Shown: positions 11,941 to 22,719, counted from the stretch's first letter. The stretch: DNA of 64,000 bases from Halomonas sp. HL-48 (GCF_001314875.1 NZ_LJZS01000010.1:1-64000), one strand, 5' to 3'. Notes: generated by a model from the letters alone, not told the origin. Program-made: numbers and translations.

Positions 11941-12561
11941 TTACAGAGCCCCCATCAGGTAGACGAACGAAAATACGCAAATCCACACGATATCCAGGAA
12001 GTGCCAGAACAAGCTTAGGCACAAAATACGCGGGCGTGTCATATCGTTCAGACCTTTGGTACGCAATTGATAGAGTACCACCAGGATCCAGACCAGCCCG
12101 AAGAATACGTGCAGACCGTGTGTGCCAACCAATGTAAAGAAGGCAGATAAAAAGGCGCTGCGATCAGGCCCGTAGCCGAGATGAATGAGATGCTGGAACT
12201 CATAAATCTCGAGGGCGATAAAGCCCGCCCCCAGCACGAAGGTGATCCATAGCCATTTCTTGACCTGGTCAACCTTCTCGGCGGTCATTGAAAGCACCGC
12301 CATGCCGTAGGTGAAACTACTGATCAACAGCATGAACGTACCGGCTAGAATCAGCGGTAGATCAAAGATCTCGGAGCCGTCGGGTCCACCGGCCGTGCCC
12401 CGAAGGAGCACGGCGAAGGTTGCGAATAGTGTTCCGAAGATCACCAAATCGCTCATCAGGTAAACCCAGAAACCGAACACCTTGATGCTGCCGGTATCGT
12501 GGTGATCATGCGATTCTGGATGCGCGTGATCGTCGTGGTTAGTTACTGCTTCGCTCGCCAT
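11941..12561 (-). CDS. cyoC: Cytochrome o ubiquinol oxidase subunit III
   Basis: A 206-residue protein with five membrane helices and the heme-copper oxidase subunit III signature ([53 protein letters not shown]). The N-terminus is His/Asp-rich. It is a structural subunit of the proton-pumping quinol oxidase in the cytoplasmic membrane, and lies two bases after cyoB. Confidence 0.96.
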   Translation of the reverse strand: MASEAVTNHDDHAHPESHDHHDTGSIKVFGFWVYLMSDLVIFGTLFATFAVLLRGTAGGPDGSEIFDLPLILAGTFMLLISSFTYGMAVLSMTAEKVDQVKKWLWITFVLGAGFIALEIYEFQHLIHLGYGPDRSAFLSAFFTLVGTHGLHVFFGLVWILVVLYQLRTKGLNDMTRPRILCLSLFWHFLDIVWICVFSFVYLMGAL

Positions 12562-12563
12562 GG

Positions 12564-14603
12564 TTACCCCTGCATCCGAACCTGTAGATGAGACGCTTCT
12601 TCGGGATGCTGCTTAACCCACTCCCGATACTCTTCGAGGCGTTGCTTATGCTCAGTCTCAATACGCTCGACTTCAGCCGCCGGCACGTAGTAATCGATAT
12701 CGTCGTTGGCTACGCGGGCGATAAAGGCAACAAACATACCGATACCACCGACAATCGCCAGCCACCAGATATGCCATACCAAGGCAAAACCAAAGATCAT
12801 CGAGAACAGACTGATCACCGGTCCGGCAATGGTGTTGCGCGGCATATGGATGTCCTGGTAAGGCCCAGTACCAATAGCTTCACGACCTTCCTGCTTCTGG
12901 CGCCAGAAATCATCAATACCGCTGATTTTGGGCAGATGCGCGAAGTTATAGAAAGGCGCAGGCGAAGAGGTTGCCCACTCTAGGGTACGGCCATCCCAAG
13001 GGTCACCGCTCAAGTCTGCATACTTCATGCTATGACGATTCTTGATGCTGACCGCCACCATGATCAGTGTCGACAAGATACCCAGCATGATGATACATGC
13101 GCCGATAAAGGCGACGATCATCATCGGCTGCCATTCAGTGGCTTCGTAAGACGACATGCGACGCACGGCCCCATCGAAGCTGAGCACATACAGCGGCATA
13201 AAGGCCATGAGAAAGCCGATCAACCAGCACCAGAAGCTGCGCTTGCCCCACTTTTCGTCGAGCTTGAAGCCAAACGCCTTCGGGAACCAGTAGTACATTC
13301 CCGCCATCATGCCGAAGACCACGCCGCCGATAATCACGTTGTGGAAGTGGGCGATAACGAACAGGCTGTTATGCAGCACGAAGTTGGCTGCCGGTAGCGA
13401 CAGCATCACACCGGTCATACCACCGATGGTAAAGACGATGATGAAACCGATGAGCCACAGCATGGGCACAGACAGCTCGATGCTGCCGCGGTACATGGTG
13501 AACAGCCAGTTAAATACCTTCACACCCGTGGGAATGGCAATGATCATCGTCATGATGCCGAAGAAGGCATTGACGTTGGCCCCCGCCCCCATGGTGAAGA
13601 AGTGGTGCAGCCATACGACAAACGACAGAATCGTAATCGCAACGGTCGCCCAAACCATGGTGGTATAGCCAAACAATCGCTTACGGGCGTACGTCGCCAC
13701 GACTTCAGAGAACACCCCGAAGGCCGGCAGAATCAGGATGTACACCTCAGGATGGCCCCAGGCCCAGATGAGGTTGACGTACATCATCACGTTGCCGCCA
13801 AGATCGTTGGTGAAGAAGTTCATCCCCAGGTAGCGATCAAGGGTCAGCAGTACAATCGTCGCGGTCAGAATCGGGAACGACGCGATGATCAGTACGTTGG
13901 CGCACAGCGATGTCCACGTAAAGATCGGCATGCGGAACATCTTCATGCCCGGCGCACGCATTTTCAGGATCGTCACGAAGAAGTTGATACCCGTCAACGT
14001 GGTCCCGATGCCGGATATCTGCAACGCCCATATCCAGTAATCGACCCCGACCCCGGGACTGTACTCAATCCCCGAGAGAGGCGCGTAGGCCAACCAGCCG
14101 GTGGTACCAAACTCGCCGATAAACAGAGACAGGTTGACGATCATCGCACCAGATACAAACAACCAGAAACTGAGGTTGTTCAGGAACGGGTAGGCAACGT
14201 CGCGAGCACCGATCTGTAGCGGAACGATCAGGTTCATCAAGCCGATGACCATGGGCATGGCCACGAAGAAGATCATGATCACGCCGTGGGTCGTGAACAG
14301 CTGGTCGTAGTGCTCCGGCGGCAGGAAACCCTCTGACCCGCCAGAGGCAATTGCCAACTGCAAACGCATCATCAGCGCTTCGCCAATACCGCGGATCAGC
14401 ATCACCAGGGCCACGATGAAATACATGATCCCGATCTTTTTATGATCGACCGAGGTTACCCACTCGCTCCACAGGTAGCCCCACTTGCGGTAGTAGGTAA
14501 CACCCCCTACCACTACCGCTCCGCCCAAGGCGGTCATGATCATGAGCGATACGATGATAGGATCGTAGAAGGGGATCGAGTCTAAACCGAGTTTTCCAAA
14601 CAT
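12564..14603 (-). CDS. cyoB: Cytochrome o ubiquinol oxidase subunit I
   Basis: The catalytic subunit, 679 residues with about 15 membrane helices, carrying heme b, heme o3 and CuB. The diagnostic stretches are [20 protein letters not shown] with a heme b His, [20 protein letters not shown] with the CuB His and the cross-linked Tyr, [12 protein letters not shown] with the paired CuB His, and [13 protein letters not shown] with the remaining heme ligands. Length and motifs are those of E. coli-type bo3 quinol oxidase. It oxidises ubiquinol, reduces oxygen and pumps protons. Confidence 0.98.
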   Translation of the reverse strand: MFGKLGLDSIPFYDPIIVSLMIMTALGGAVVVGGVTYYRKWGYLWSEWVTSVDHKKIGIMYFIVALVMLIRGIGEALMMRLQLAIASGGSEGFLPPEHYDQLFTTHGVIMIFFVAMPMVIGLMNLIVPLQIGARDVAYPFLNNLSFWLFVSGAMIVNLSLFIGEFGTTGWLAYAPLSGIEYSPGVGVDYWIWALQISGIGTTLTGINFFVTILKMRAPGMKMFRMPIFTWTSLCANVLIIASFPILTATIVLLTLDRYLGMNFFTNDLGGNVMMYVNLIWAWGHPEVYILILPAFGVFSEVVATYARKRLFGYTTMVWATVAITILSFVVWLHHFFTMGAGANVNAFFGIMTMIIAIPTGVKVFNWLFTMYRGSIELSVPMLWLIGFIIVFTIGGMTGVMLSLPAANFVLHNSLFVIAHFHNVIIGGVVFGMMAGMYYWFPKAFGFKLDEKWGKRSFWCWLIGFLMAFMPLYVLSFDGAVRRMSSYEATEWQPMMIVAFIGACIIMLGILSTLIMVAVSIKNRHSMKYADLSGDPWDGRTLEWATSSPAPFYNFAHLPKISGIDDFWRQKQEGREAIGTGPYQDIHMPRNTIAGPVISLFSMIFGFALVWHIWWLAIVGGIGMFVAFIARVANDDIDYYVPAAEVERIETEHKQRLEEYREWVKQHPEEASHLQVRMQG

Positions 14604-14606
14604 AGT

Positions 14607-15560
14607 TTACTCCGCTGCCTCAGCGCTATCCGACATGTCTTGCTCGTCTTGATCGTCGCTTTTGGCAAATTTGTATCCGGTCTCATTAGGCAACACTTCA
14701 ACAGGCTCACCGCTGTGGTAAGTGTGGAGAATGTCGTCATAAAGGGTCGGCGATACTTCAGAGAAGTACTCGACCGGATGATTACGGCTTGGCTTTAACA
14801 ACTCGAGATAGCCATCGTCGAAGCTAATCGAATCAGAGGACTCTCTCACTTCGTCCACCCACTCATCGAAGCCTTCATCAGAGGTCGCATGCGCTTCAAA
14901 GGTCATGCCCGAGAAGCCTGAACCGCTGTAGTTGGTGGAACGGCCTGGGTAAGTGCCTTCCTCATCAGCAATCAGATGAACGTCATTGTCCATACCCGCC
15001 ATGGCATAGATCTGGCTGCCAAGATCAGGGATGAAGAAAGAATTCATCACAGACGCGGAGCTCACCCGGAAACGTACCGGCGTGTCCGCAGGGAACGCCA
15101 CCTCGTTAACCGAGGCAATGCCTTGCTCGGGATAGATGAACAGCCACTTCCAGTCCATCGCTACGGCCTGGATTTCAAACGTCTCTTCGTCTTCCTCAGC
15201 AATGGACTTGTGCGGATCCAGGCTGTTCGAGGTGTACCACGTCAACCCCGCAAGGAAGAGAACGATGACGCATGGAATCAGCCACACCACCACTTCTACC
15301 CAGGTGTTGTGTGCCCAATCAGGCGTGTAGGCAGCATTATGGTTGCTGCGGCGGTAACGCCACGCAAAGAACAGCGTCATCCCGATAACGGGAAGCACGA
15401 CGATCTGCATAATGCCAAAGGCTGTCAGAATCAGGGTGCGTTGCTCGGCGCCGATTTGACCTTTCGGGTCCATCAACGCCGAGCTACAACCACCCAGCAG
15501 TAAAAATAAAGAAAGCAACAGTAGAAGACCTGCCGCTTTGGCGTAGAGGTTTTTTCTCAT
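14607..15560 (-). CDS. cyoA: Cytochrome o ubiquinol oxidase subunit II
   Basis: Subunit II, 317 residues: a lipoprotein signal ending LLLGGC with lipidated Cys at 25, two membrane helices, then a periplasmic cupredoxin-like domain (about 125-285). The CuA ligands of cytochrome c oxidases are absent, as expected for a quinol oxidase. A Glu/Asp-rich tail at the C-terminus is longer than usual. First gene of cyoABCDE, with GAGG just upstream of the ATG; the operon promoter must lie in 15561-15862. Confidence 0.96.
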   Translation of the reverse strand: MRKNLYAKAAGLLLLLSLFLLLGGCSSALMDPKGQIGAEQRTLILTAFGIMQIVVLPVIGMTLFFAWRYRRSNHNAAYTPDWAHNTWVEVVVWLIPCVIVLFLAGLTWYTSNSLDPHKSIAEEDEETFEIQAVAMDWKWLFIYPEQGIASVNEVAFPADTPVRFRVSSASVMNSFFIPDLGSQIYAMAGMDNDVHLIADEEGTYPGRSTNYSGSGFSGMTFEAHATSDEGFDEWVDEVRESSDSISFDDGYLELLKPSRNHPVEYFSEVSPTLYDDILHTYHSGEPVEVLPNETGYKFAKSDDQDEQDMSDSAEAAE

Positions 15561-15862
15561 GTTACGACCTCGTCAGGGCTGGGAGGCAAACATTGTGAAC
15601 AAGCTGCTAAGTAGCGAGCTAACAAAGTCTCTTGAACAAACGCGGCCGAAAAGCAGGTGCTTGACGTTGGTGTCTGATCGCGAGAGAGGACCGTTTGGCA
15701 GGCTAACGCCAAACACAATTACCGCAGACGCTGGCTATTCTCGCATCAATGACGCAGAAGAGAAGAGACGATTTGCCGCAGGTAAACGCCGCGGATTTTG
15801 CCACGATTGGTCCACGGCTTAAAGCTAACTTGGCTAATTTAATCCAAAAACCCGGCAAGAAA
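15561..15862. other. Intergenic region upstream of cyoA (302 bp)
   Basis: No credible gene: the short frames crossing it lack ribosome sites and resemble no family. It separates the start of cyoA from the 3' end of the deoR-like gene on the same strand, so it should hold the cyo promoter and any deoR terminator. I could not pick a convincing promoter or a T-tailed hairpin by eye. Confidence 0.6.
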
Positions 15863-16630
15863 TCATGGCGCGGTGATCGTAGGCGAGGCGCTTTGTGCGT
15901 CGCGCAGCAAGGTCGGGGCGCCCTCCTCGTCGGTGACAATGACATCAAATTCATTCACCGACGCAAAGTAGGCCGGGCGCACCACACCAAACTTGCTGGC
16001 ATCTACGACCAATAGACGCTGCATGGCCGCCGCCATCGCCGCCTGCTTGGGCAATACCTCGTGGAAGTGGAAACAGCTTACCCCGCGCTGCACGTCCACC
16101 CCCGCCGCTGAAATAAACGCCTTGTTGATGCCCAATCGCTCGATGGACTCGGCCATGGTGTCACTGGCAAAGGTTTGCGACGCCGGATAGAACAGCCCGC
16201 CCAGCAGCACCAGCCGGACATTGGGCAGCGGCGCCACGGCATTGGCCACGTTGAGGGCATAGGTAATGACCGTCAGCTCGCGATAATCCCCCAACTGATT
16301 CATTAGCGGCATCAGGGTCGAGCCGCAATCCACGAACAGCGTATCGCCGTCTTCGATAAAGCGTTGCGCCCGCTGGCATAACCGGCTTTTCGCCTGATAG
16401 CGACTGGCCTGCTGCTCGCTCAAATCGTAGACCGGTGTTACGCCAGGGGTATGCGCCATGACCAGGCGCCCGCCCAGCAGGCTGATCACGTGAGGGTGGG
16501 CATTCAGATCTCGGCGAATGGTCATTTCCGACACCCCGCAAAGCGCCGCCGCATCGCGCAAATGCAGCGTCCCGCCGCTTGCAAGCGCCTCCTGCAATGT
16601 TGCCAAGCGCAATGCGCTCCGATCTTTCAT
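15863..16630 (-). CDS. deoR: DeoR-family transcriptional repressor
   Basis: A 255-residue DeoR/GlpR-type regulator. The N-terminal helix-turn-helix (about residues 18-50, AALCGVSEMTIRRDLNAH) is followed by a sugar-phosphate sensor domain related to ribose-5-phosphate isomerase (VDCGSTLMPL, LLGGLFYPASQTFA, DASKFGVVRPAYFA). The gene diverges from tsx-nupC-deo, and the 310-bp gap holds two palindromes resembling the E. coli DeoR operator. I infer that it represses nucleoside uptake and catabolism and is induced by a deoxyribose phosphate. AGGAG nine bases before the ATG supports the start. Confidence 0.85.
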   Translation of the reverse strand: MKDRSALRLATLQEALASGGTLHLRDAAALCGVSEMTIRRDLNAHPHVISLLGGRLVMAHTPGVTPVYDLSEQQASRYQAKSRLCQRAQRFIEDGDTLFVDCGSTLMPLMNQLGDYRELTVITYALNVANAVAPLPNVRLVLLGGLFYPASQTFASDTMAESIERLGINKAFISAAGVDVQRGVSCFHFHEVLPKQAAMAAAMQRLLVVDASKFGVVRPAYFASVNEFDVIVTDEEGAPTLLRDAQSASPTITAP

Positions 16631-16940
16631 TGGCAGCTTCTCCTGGTAACGGCCTGTTGTCGTTGAGTGGGCCTAGGTTATCGCTGAGCGCTTTCACGCC
16701 TGCCGCTGAGGGCAACCCCTATGCTGAGCGACTGCTGAGGGAATTACCATTACATCAACGGCTTTTGAATGACATGTCAGCGGTTTTTCATTTAATCACC
16801 GTTGGCGCGATAAAATTTGCAAATACGCGTTAGAAAAATAACACTAAATGTTATAATTTTAACATTACAACAAAACGCCAGCCCTCACGTCCGTCGTCGA
16901 GGCGGATCAAAACTGCAACTAACAACCTGTTGAGGCTCTC
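16631..16940. other. Divergent regulatory region deoR / tsx (310 bp)
   Basis: No gene. The right half is AT-rich and holds a TATAAT -10 box and two DeoR-like palindromes, described separately. The remaining sequence toward deoR shows nothing I can name. Confidence 0.6.
16828..16864 (+). promoter_or_regulatory. tsx promoter with two tandem DeoR-like operators
   Basis: TGTTATAATTTTAACA (16849-16864) matches 14 of 16 bases of the known E. coli DeoR palindrome TGTTAGAATTCTAACA. A second site, CGTTAGAAAAATAACA (16828-16843), matches 12 of 16. Their centres are 21 bp apart, two helical turns. A perfect TATAAT at 16852-16857 with TTAGAA 16 bp upstream (16830-16835) places the sites over the -10 and -35 boxes. 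This arrangement would let the adjacent DeoR-type protein block tsx transcription. Binding itself is inferred. Confidence 0.7.
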
Positions 16941-17768
16941 ATGACTGCTCGTACGTATTTTACTACCGCCCTGTCTTCACGTGCGTCCCTCGCGGCGCTC
17001 GGCGCTGGTGTATTGATGGCCGGCGCCACAAGTACTGCCAACGCCGACACCTTCGATCCTGTCTGGTCATTCGCCAATGTCTCCGTCAACTACCTCGACT
17101 GGTCCGACGGCACTGAAGAGCGCTCCGGTAAAAGCGATTTCATGTATCTCGAGGTCGAAGGCGGCCTGGGCTACGAATGGGGTGAATTCTACGGGTTCTT
17201 CGATTTTGAGAACCCCACCAATGACCAATTCGATGAAGCAAGCAACGGCGCCGACAATTTCCGTACGGCGGGCAAGCTGACCTCACATATTTACCTGGGC
17301 GACAGCCCACTTTCCCTTTATGCGCACGTGTATGATTTCCGCGACTACGGCTTCGACGTTCGCGAACAGGACCAGATCCTCGGCCTTGGCTACTTAGCCA
17401 ACTTCGACAACGGCCTGTGGTTCAAACCCTTTATCGGCGCCGCACGTGTGCAGAGCGATGGCTATACCGGCTCGAACGGCTTCATGGCCGGCTGGGTCGC
17501 AGGTTATGATTTCAGCGCCTTTGGCCAAGACTTTGGTGTCACCAACTGGCACGAGCAGACCTTTGGCCGTGACGATGAGTATCTGGAGCAAAACTACGTC
17601 GGCGGCAAGGCGGACAGCGTGGGTACTAACGGTGCCGTGAGCCTGTGGTGGCATCCATCTGAGCGGCTGACGACCGGTATCCAGTACCGTTACTCTGATG
17701 AAAAGTTGGGCACGCCTGACAACTATCAGAATGCGATGATTTACACCGTGAAGCTCAACTTGCTGTAA
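16941..17768 (+). CDS. tsx: Nucleoside-specific outer-membrane channel, Tsx-like
   Basis: A 275-residue protein with a signal peptide (about 1-35, ending TANA) and then a 12-strand barrel with the Tsx/OmpK family pattern (VSVNYLDWSDG, FFDFENPTNDQF, LGDSPLSLYAHVYDF, GIQYRYSDEKL). It ends in a hydrophobic residue run typical of barrels recognised by BAM. Tsx lets nucleosides cross the outer membrane. It is the first gene of the nucleoside locus, 31 bp before nupC, and sits directly under the DeoR-like operators. Confidence 0.88.
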   Translation: MTARTYFTTALSSRASLAALGAGVLMAGATSTANADTFDPVWSFANVSVNYLDWSDGTEERSGKSDFMYLEVEGGLGYEWGEFYGFFDFENPTNDQFDEASNGADNFRTAGKLTSHIYLGDSPLSLYAHVYDFRDYGFDVREQDQILGLGYLANFDNGLWFKPFIGAARVQSDGYTGSNGFMAGWVAGYDFSAFGQDFGVTNWHEQTFGRDDEYLEQNYVGGKADSVGTNGAVSLWWHPSERLTTGIQYRYSDEKLGTPDNYQNAMIYTVKLNLL

Positions 17769-17799
17769 CACCGCCTAACGCGATGCGAAGGATTTCCCT

Positions 17800-19083
17800 A
17801 TGACACTCCTGATGAGCCTGGTCGGCATGGTCACTCTGGTGACCATCGCCCTGATCTTTTCATACGATCGCAAGTCGATCCGCTTACGTACTGTGCTCGG
17901 CGCGTTTGGCATTCAAGCGGGTATCGGCGCCTTTGTACTCTACGTCCCTTTTGGCCAGACGGTGCTGCAAACCATTTCGGCGGGCGTCAGCCAGATTCTG
18001 GTGTTCGCCGATGACGGCATCGAGTTCCTGTTCGGCGGCCTGGCCGATGCTGACGAAGTTGGTTTCGTGTTTGCCATCAAGGTATTGCCGGTCATCATCT
18101 TTTTCTCCTCGCTGATTGCGGTGCTGTATTACCTCGGCATCATGCAGTGGGTGATTCGCATCCTGGGCGGCGCGCTGCAAAAGGCGCTCGGCACTTCGCG
18201 TACCGAATCGCTGTCCGCCACCGCGAACATCTTCGTTGGTCAGACCGAAGCGCCTTTGGTGGTGCGTCCGTTTATCGCCCGGATGACCCCCTCCCAGCTG
18301 TTTGCCGTCATGTGCGGCGGCCTGGCATCGGTGGCGGGCTCTGTATTGGCCGGCTATGCCGCGCTGGGCATTCCCATGGAATACCTGGTGGCTGCCTCCT
18401 TTATGGCGGCTCCCGGCGGCCTGCTGTTCGCCAAGCTGATCATGCCGGAAACCCAGGATGCCCAGGACAGCGACAGCGTCTCCAAAGTGGAAGAAGAGCT
18501 TAAAGAACAGGAAGACAAACCCACCAACGTGCTGGACGCGGCTGCATCCGGTGCGACCTCTGGTCTTATGCTGGCCGCTAACGTCGGCGCCATGCTGCTG
18601 GCCTTCATCGCGCTGATTGCCCTGATCAACGGCATTCTGGGTGGCGTTGGCGGCTGGGTAGGTTTCGAATCGTTGAGCCTTGAGTGGATTTTGGGCTGGC
18701 TGTTTGCCCCGCTGGCGTTCCTGCTGGGCGTGCCGTGGGAAGAGGCCACGCTTGCCGGTTCGTTCATCGGCCAGAAGCTGGTGGTCAACGAGTTTGTCGC
18801 CTATATCAACCTGGCCCCCTATATTGAAGGCGAGCAGATGGTCGCGGCGACCGGCCAGGCCATGACGCCGCACACCATGGCGATCCTTTCCTTTGCCCTG
18901 TGTGGCTTTGCGAATTTATCGTCAATTGCGATTCTGCTCGGCGGTCTGGGAAGCATTGCCCCCACCCGTCGCAAAGAAATCGCCCGGTTTGGCGTCAAGG
19001 CGGTATTGGCCGGTACACTGTCCAACCTGATGTCGGCGTCGATTGCGGGCTTCTTCCTTGCCCTGGGCAGCGCCGCTTCCTAA
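17800..19083 (+). CDS. nupC: Concentrative nucleoside transporter, NupC family
   Basis: A 427-residue inner-membrane symporter of the CNT family. It has the N-terminal helices, the core with [14 protein letters not shown] and the NEFVAYINL and [11 protein letters not shown] signatures that line the nucleoside site, and about ten membrane segments in total. A charged loop at about residues 215-245 ([10 protein letters not shown]) splits the transport repeats, as in relatives. Together with Tsx it brings nucleosides to the deo enzymes. A strong terminator follows at 19105-19141. Confidence 0.94.
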   Translation: MTLLMSLVGMVTLVTIALIFSYDRKSIRLRTVLGAFGIQAGIGAFVLYVPFGQTVLQTISAGVSQILVFADDGIEFLFGGLADADEVGFVFAIKVLPVIIFFSSLIAVLYYLGIMQWVIRILGGALQKALGTSRTESLSATANIFVGQTEAPLVVRPFIARMTPSQLFAVMCGGLASVAGSVLAGYAALGIPMEYLVAASFMAAPGGLLFAKLIMPETQDAQDSDSVSKVEEELKEQEDKPTNVLDAAASGATSGLMLAANVGAMLLAFIALIALINGILGGVGGWVGFESLSLEWILGWLFAPLAFLLGVPWEEATLAGSFIGQKLVVNEFVAYINLAPYIEGEQMVAATGQAMTPHTMAILSFALCGFANLSSIAILLGGLGSIAPTRRKEIARFGVKAVLAGTLSNLMSASIAGFFLALGSAAS

Positions 19084-19104
19084 ACGCGACATACGGCTAT
19101 ATCC

Positions 19105-19141
19105 CGGGCGCTGCTGTCTATACGGCAGTGCCCGTTTTTTT
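19105..19141 (+). terminator. Intrinsic terminator between nupC and deoC
   Basis: CGGGCGCTGC (19105-19114) pairs with GCAGTGCCCG (19125-19134; one G-U) and is followed by seven T. This is a textbook Rho-independent terminator on the plus strand. Only 31 bp separate it from deoC, so deoC must depend on readthrough or on a promoter overlapping the hairpin. Confidence 0.85.
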
Positions 19142-19172
19142 CAGTTATTGATTAACCCTACCACTGTGCGAG

Positions 19173-19964
19173 ATGTCCATGACCGCTTCGATTAACGTGA
19201 TCCTTGCCGCGCGCCAGGCGCTTTCACTAATGGACTTGACCAGTCTCAACGACACCGATACCGATGCGACCATCGAATCGCTCTGCCAGCATGTGAAAAC
19301 GCCCCACGGCCATCCGGCGGCGGTATGCGTCTTCCCGCAGTTTGTGGTGACCGCACGGCGTGCGCTTACCGCCCACAAACTCAACGGCGAGGTCAAGATT
19401 GCTACCGTGACCAACTTCCCCCACGGCGGTGACGACATCATGGCAGCCGCCCGGGAAACCCGCGAAGCCGTTGCTTCGGGCGCTGACGAAGTCGATGTGG
19501 TGTTCCCCTACCGCGCGCTGATGGCAGGCGATGAAGAAACCGGCCGCGAGCTGGTGGAAATGTGCCACGCCGCCTGCGGCGGCCAGGCGCTGTTGAAAGT
19601 CATCATCGAGTCCGGCGAACTCAAGGACCCCGCGCTGATCAAACGGGCAAGCGAGCTGGCCATCGAGGGCGGTGCAGACTTCATCAAGACCTCGACCGGC
19701 AAGGTGGCCGTCAACGCGACGCTCGACGCCGCCGAGATCATGCTCCAGGCGATCAAGGCCAGCGGCAAGGATGTCGGTTTTAAAGCGGCCGGTGGCGTCA
19801 AGACCGCCGAAGACGCCGCCGAGTATCTGTCCCTGGCCGCCAATATCATGGGCGATCAGTGGGTCTCGGCTCGCCACTTCCGCTTCGGCGCGTCGAGTCT
19901 TTTGAGTAATCTGCTCGACGTCCTCAACGGCAACCCGCGCTCGACTACCGACGGAGGCTACTAA
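19173..19964 (+). CDS. deoC: Deoxyribose-phosphate aldolase
   Basis: DeoC splits 2-deoxyribose 5-phosphate into acetaldehyde and glyceraldehyde 3-phosphate, the last step of deoxynucleoside breakdown. The 263-residue TIM-barrel shows [14 protein letters not shown] with the Schiff-base lysine (about residue 172) and [14 protein letters not shown] with the second active-site lysine, plus EVDVVFPY. Start could be 19173 or 19179 (MSM). It overlaps deoA by one base. Confidence 0.96.
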   Translation: MSMTASINVILAARQALSLMDLTSLNDTDTDATIESLCQHVKTPHGHPAAVCVFPQFVVTARRALTAHKLNGEVKIATVTNFPHGGDDIMAAARETREAVASGADEVDVVFPYRALMAGDEETGRELVEMCHAACGGQALLKVIIESGELKDPALIKRASELAIEGGADFIKTSTGKVAVNATLDAAEIMLQAIKASGKDVGFKAAGGVKTAEDAAEYLSLAANIMGDQWVSARHFRFGASSLLSNLLDVLNGNPRSTTDGGY

Positions 19965-21316
19965 TGGCGTCAACTGCCCCTCAGCACACCCTGCTCCCCC
20001 AGGAACTGATTCGCCTTAAACGCGACGCTCAGCCGCTGCCCGCCGATGAAATCAAGGCCTTTGTGCAGAGCATTGCCGACGACCGCATCAGCGACGCGCA
20101 AATTGGCGCCTTCACCATGGCGGTATATTTGAACGGCATGAGCCGCGAAGAAGTCGTCGCCCTGACCACCGCGACACGCGACTCCGGCCACGTCATGCAG
20201 TGGGATTCACTCAACCTGCCAGGGCCGATCGTCGACAAGCATTCCACCGGCGGCGTAGGGGATCTCGTCTCGCTGGTACTGGGCCCCTGGGTCGCCGCCT
20301 GCGGCGCGTTCGTGCCGATGATCTCCGGCCGTGGCCTGGGCCACACCGGCGGCACGCTGGACAAGCTTGAGTCGATTCCTGGCTACAACCCCTACCCCGC
20401 CCCGGAACGCTTCGGCGATGTGGTGAAATCCACCGGCGTGGCGATTATCGGTCAGACCGGCAACCTCGCCCCGGCGGACAAGCGCATCTATGGGGTGCGC
20501 GACGTGACCGCCACGGTGGAATCCATTCCGCTGATCACCGCCTCGATCCTGGGTAAAAAGCTGGCGTCGGGCCTCGACGCCCTGGTGATGGACGTCAAAG
20601 TCGGCAGCGGCGCTTTCATGCCGACGCCGGAAAAATCCCGCGAACTGGCTAAGAGCATTGCCAACGTGGCCACCCAGGCCGGCACACCCACCACCGCGCT
20701 GCTTACCGACATGAGCCAACCGCTGGCCCCCTGCGCCGGTAACGCGGTCGAGATCGTCGAAACCCTGGCGCTGCTGCGCGGCGAGCGCTCCGATAGCCGC
20801 GTCATGCAGGTAACCCGCGAACTGGCCGTCGAAATGCTGATGGCCGGCAAGCTGGCCGCCAGCCGTGACGACGCGCTGGCCAAGCTCGACAAAGCACTCA
20901 CCTCGGGTGCTGCCGCTGAAGTCTTCGCCCGCATGGTGAGCGAGCTTGGCGGCCCGGCCGACTTTATGGAGCGCTCGGATAGCTATCTGGCCACCGCCCC
21001 GGTGGTTCAGGCCGTCTACCCCGAGCAGGCCGGTATCCTCCAGCGTATTGATACCCGCGCCGTGGGAATGAGCGTTGTGGAGCTCGGCGGTGGCCGCCTG
21101 CGCAACGACGCCAGCGTCGACCACAGCGTCGGCTTCAGCGATATCGCCGAAATCGGCGATCGGGTGGATAACCAGCGCCCGCTGGCCATCGTTCACGCCC
21201 AAAGCGAAGACGCCGCCGCCCGCGCCGCCGCCCAGCTTCGCGCCGCAGTCACGCTGGGTGAACAGCCCGCCACCGCCGACACGCTACTTCAAGACACCTT
21301 CCGAGGAGAAGCCTAA
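19964..21316 (+). CDS. deoA: Thymidine phosphorylase
   Basis: DeoA phosphorolyses thymidine and deoxyuridine to the free base and deoxyribose 1-phosphate. The 450-residue protein has the anthranilate-phosphoribosyltransferase-like fold motifs: [11 protein letters not shown] phosphate-binding stretch, [20 protein letters not shown], and [11 protein letters not shown]. The start codon ATGG overlaps the deoC stop, and the stop overlaps the deoB start (TAATG), so deoC-deoA-deoB are translationally coupled. Confidence 0.97.
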   Translation: MASTAPQHTLLPQELIRLKRDAQPLPADEIKAFVQSIADDRISDAQIGAFTMAVYLNGMSREEVVALTTATRDSGHVMQWDSLNLPGPIVDKHSTGGVGDLVSLVLGPWVAACGAFVPMISGRGLGHTGGTLDKLESIPGYNPYPAPERFGDVVKSTGVAIIGQTGNLAPADKRIYGVRDVTATVESIPLITASILGKKLASGLDALVMDVKVGSGAFMPTPEKSRELAKSIANVATQAGTPTTALLTDMSQPLAPCAGNAVEIVETLALLRGERSDSRVMQVTRELAVEMLMAGKLAASRDDALAKLDKALTSGAAAEVFARMVSELGGPADFMERSDSYLATAPVVQAVYPEQAGILQRIDTRAVGMSVVELGGGRLRNDASVDHSVGFSDIAEIGDRVDNQRPLAIVHAQSEDAAARAAAQLRAAVTLGEQPATADTLLQDTFRGEA

Positions 21317-22560
21317 TGCGCCGTGCCATTGTCGTGGTTCTCGATTCGTTTGGCATCGGCAGCGCGCCGGACGCCGACACATTCGGTGACCAGGGGGCCG
21401 ACACCCTGGGCCACATCGCCGCCGCCTGCGCGCGCGGTGAGGCCGACACCGCCGAACGTTCCGGGCCGCTGAAACTACCCAACATGGCCGCGCTGGGGCT
21501 CTTTCACGCCCACCGCGATGCCACCGGCAGCGTTGCCGAAGGCGTCACGCTTCCAGAAAACCTGAAAGGCGCCTACGCCCACGCCAAAGAGATTTCCAGC
21601 GGCAAGGATACGCCGTCGGGCCACTGGGAAATTGCCGGCGTGCCGGTCCGCTTTGACTGGGGCTACTTTCTCGATAAGACCAATAGCTTCCCGGCTGAGC
21701 TGCTCGATAAGATTGTCGATGAGGCCAACCTTCCCGGCGTGATCGGCAACTGCCACGCCTCGGGCACCGAGATCATCGCCCGCCTGGGCGAAGCGCACGT
21801 TGCCACGGGCAAGCCGATCGTCTACACCTCGGCGGATTCCGTCTTCCAGATTGCCGCCCATGAGGAGCACTTCGGCCTTGAGCGGCTCTATGAACTGTGC
21901 GAAACCGTGCGCGGGTTGCTTGAGCCTTACAACATCGGCCGGGTAATCGCCCGCCCGTTCATTGGCGACGACAGCACAAGCTTTGCCCGCACCGGCAACC
22001 GCCGCGACTACAGCGTCGAGCCGCCGACGCCTACCGTGCTGCAAAAGCTTGCCGAGGCCGGTGGCGAAGTGGTCTCGATCGGCAAGATTGCCGATATCTA
22101 CGCCCACTGCGGGATCACCCACAAGGTCAAAGCCAGCGGTCACGACGCGCTGATGGAAGCGACGCTTGGCGAGATAGCGCGTACTGCCAAGGAAACCAGC
22201 GACCGCCCGACCATGATCATGACCAACTTCGTCGATTTTGACTCGGTTTACGGTCACCGCCGCGACGTGCCGGGCTATGCCGCGGCGCTTGAGCACTTCG
22301 ATGCCCGCCTGCCCGAGCTTTTTGCCGCCCTAAACGATGACGACCTGCTGCTGCTCACCGCTGACCACGGCTGTGACCCCAGTTGGGAAGGCACCGAGCA
22401 CACACGTGAATACGTGCCGGTCATGGTACGTGGCGCGGGCTTTGCCCCCGGCCCCATGGGCGAACGCGGCACCTTCGCCGATATCGGCCAGACGCTCGCC
22501 GACTACTTCGCGCTCGAGGCCATGACCGACGGCGACAGTTTTTTGCCCAACGCGGCTTGA
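21316..22560 (+). CDS. deoB: Phosphopentomutase
   Basis: DeoB moves phosphate between C1 and C5 of (deoxy)ribose, connecting the phosphorylases to DeoC. The 414-residue alkaline-phosphatase-superfamily enzyme carries the metal-binding [15 protein letters not shown] near the N-terminus, the [11 protein letters not shown] catalytic Thr region, and the C-terminal [18 protein letters not shown]sp/His ligands. GGAG lies upstream of the ATG. A 159-bp structured gap separates it from deoD. Confidence 0.97.
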   Translation: MRRAIVVVLDSFGIGSAPDADTFGDQGADTLGHIAAACARGEADTAERSGPLKLPNMAALGLFHAHRDATGSVAEGVTLPENLKGAYAHAKEISSGKDTPSGHWEIAGVPVRFDWGYFLDKTNSFPAELLDKIVDEANLPGVIGNCHASGTEIIARLGEAHVATGKPIVYTSADSVFQIAAHEEHFGLERLYELCETVRGLLEPYNIGRVIARPFIGDDSTSFARTGNRRDYSVEPPTPTVLQKLAEAGGEVVSIGKIADIYAHCGITHKVKASGHDALMEATLGEIARTAKETSDRPTMIMTNFVDFDSVYGHRRDVPGYAAALEHFDARLPELFAALNDDDLLLLTADHGCDPSWEGTEHTREYVPVMVRGAGFAPGPMGERGTFADIGQTLADYFALEAMTDGDSFLPNAA

Positions 22561-22604
22561 GTGCGGCAACAAACGACTAGCACCATACAGTGCAAGGTCA
22601 GAAT

Positions 22605-22697
22605 CAACCCGTAGCGGGGGTTTTTCGCCATGGATGGCGAAAGTAGCGCCCAGGGATGGGTTTACAGCGCCCCCGCGGAGGGTTGTTCGGACCTCCC
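22605..22697. repeat. Structured intergenic element between deoB and deoD
   Basis: Three potential hairpins follow one another in less than 100 bp. They are AACCCG/CGGG-GGTT with a TTTTT tail (22605-22625), TTTCGCCAT/ATGGCGAAA (22623-22642, perfect 9-bp arms), and GGAGG/CCTCC (22677-22696). The density of inverted repeats resembles an intergenic REP/BIME-like dispersed element. Within this window it occurs once, so its repeat nature is unproven. The first hairpin with its T-tract could also attenuate transcription into deoD. Confidence 0.5.
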
Positions 22698-22719
22698 GTA
22701 ATAGACATAGGAGATTTTC

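Noticed and set aside
15749-16015. Plus-strand frames near the deoR 3' end
   Set aside because: They lack ribosome sites and mostly overlap deoR in the antisense direction.
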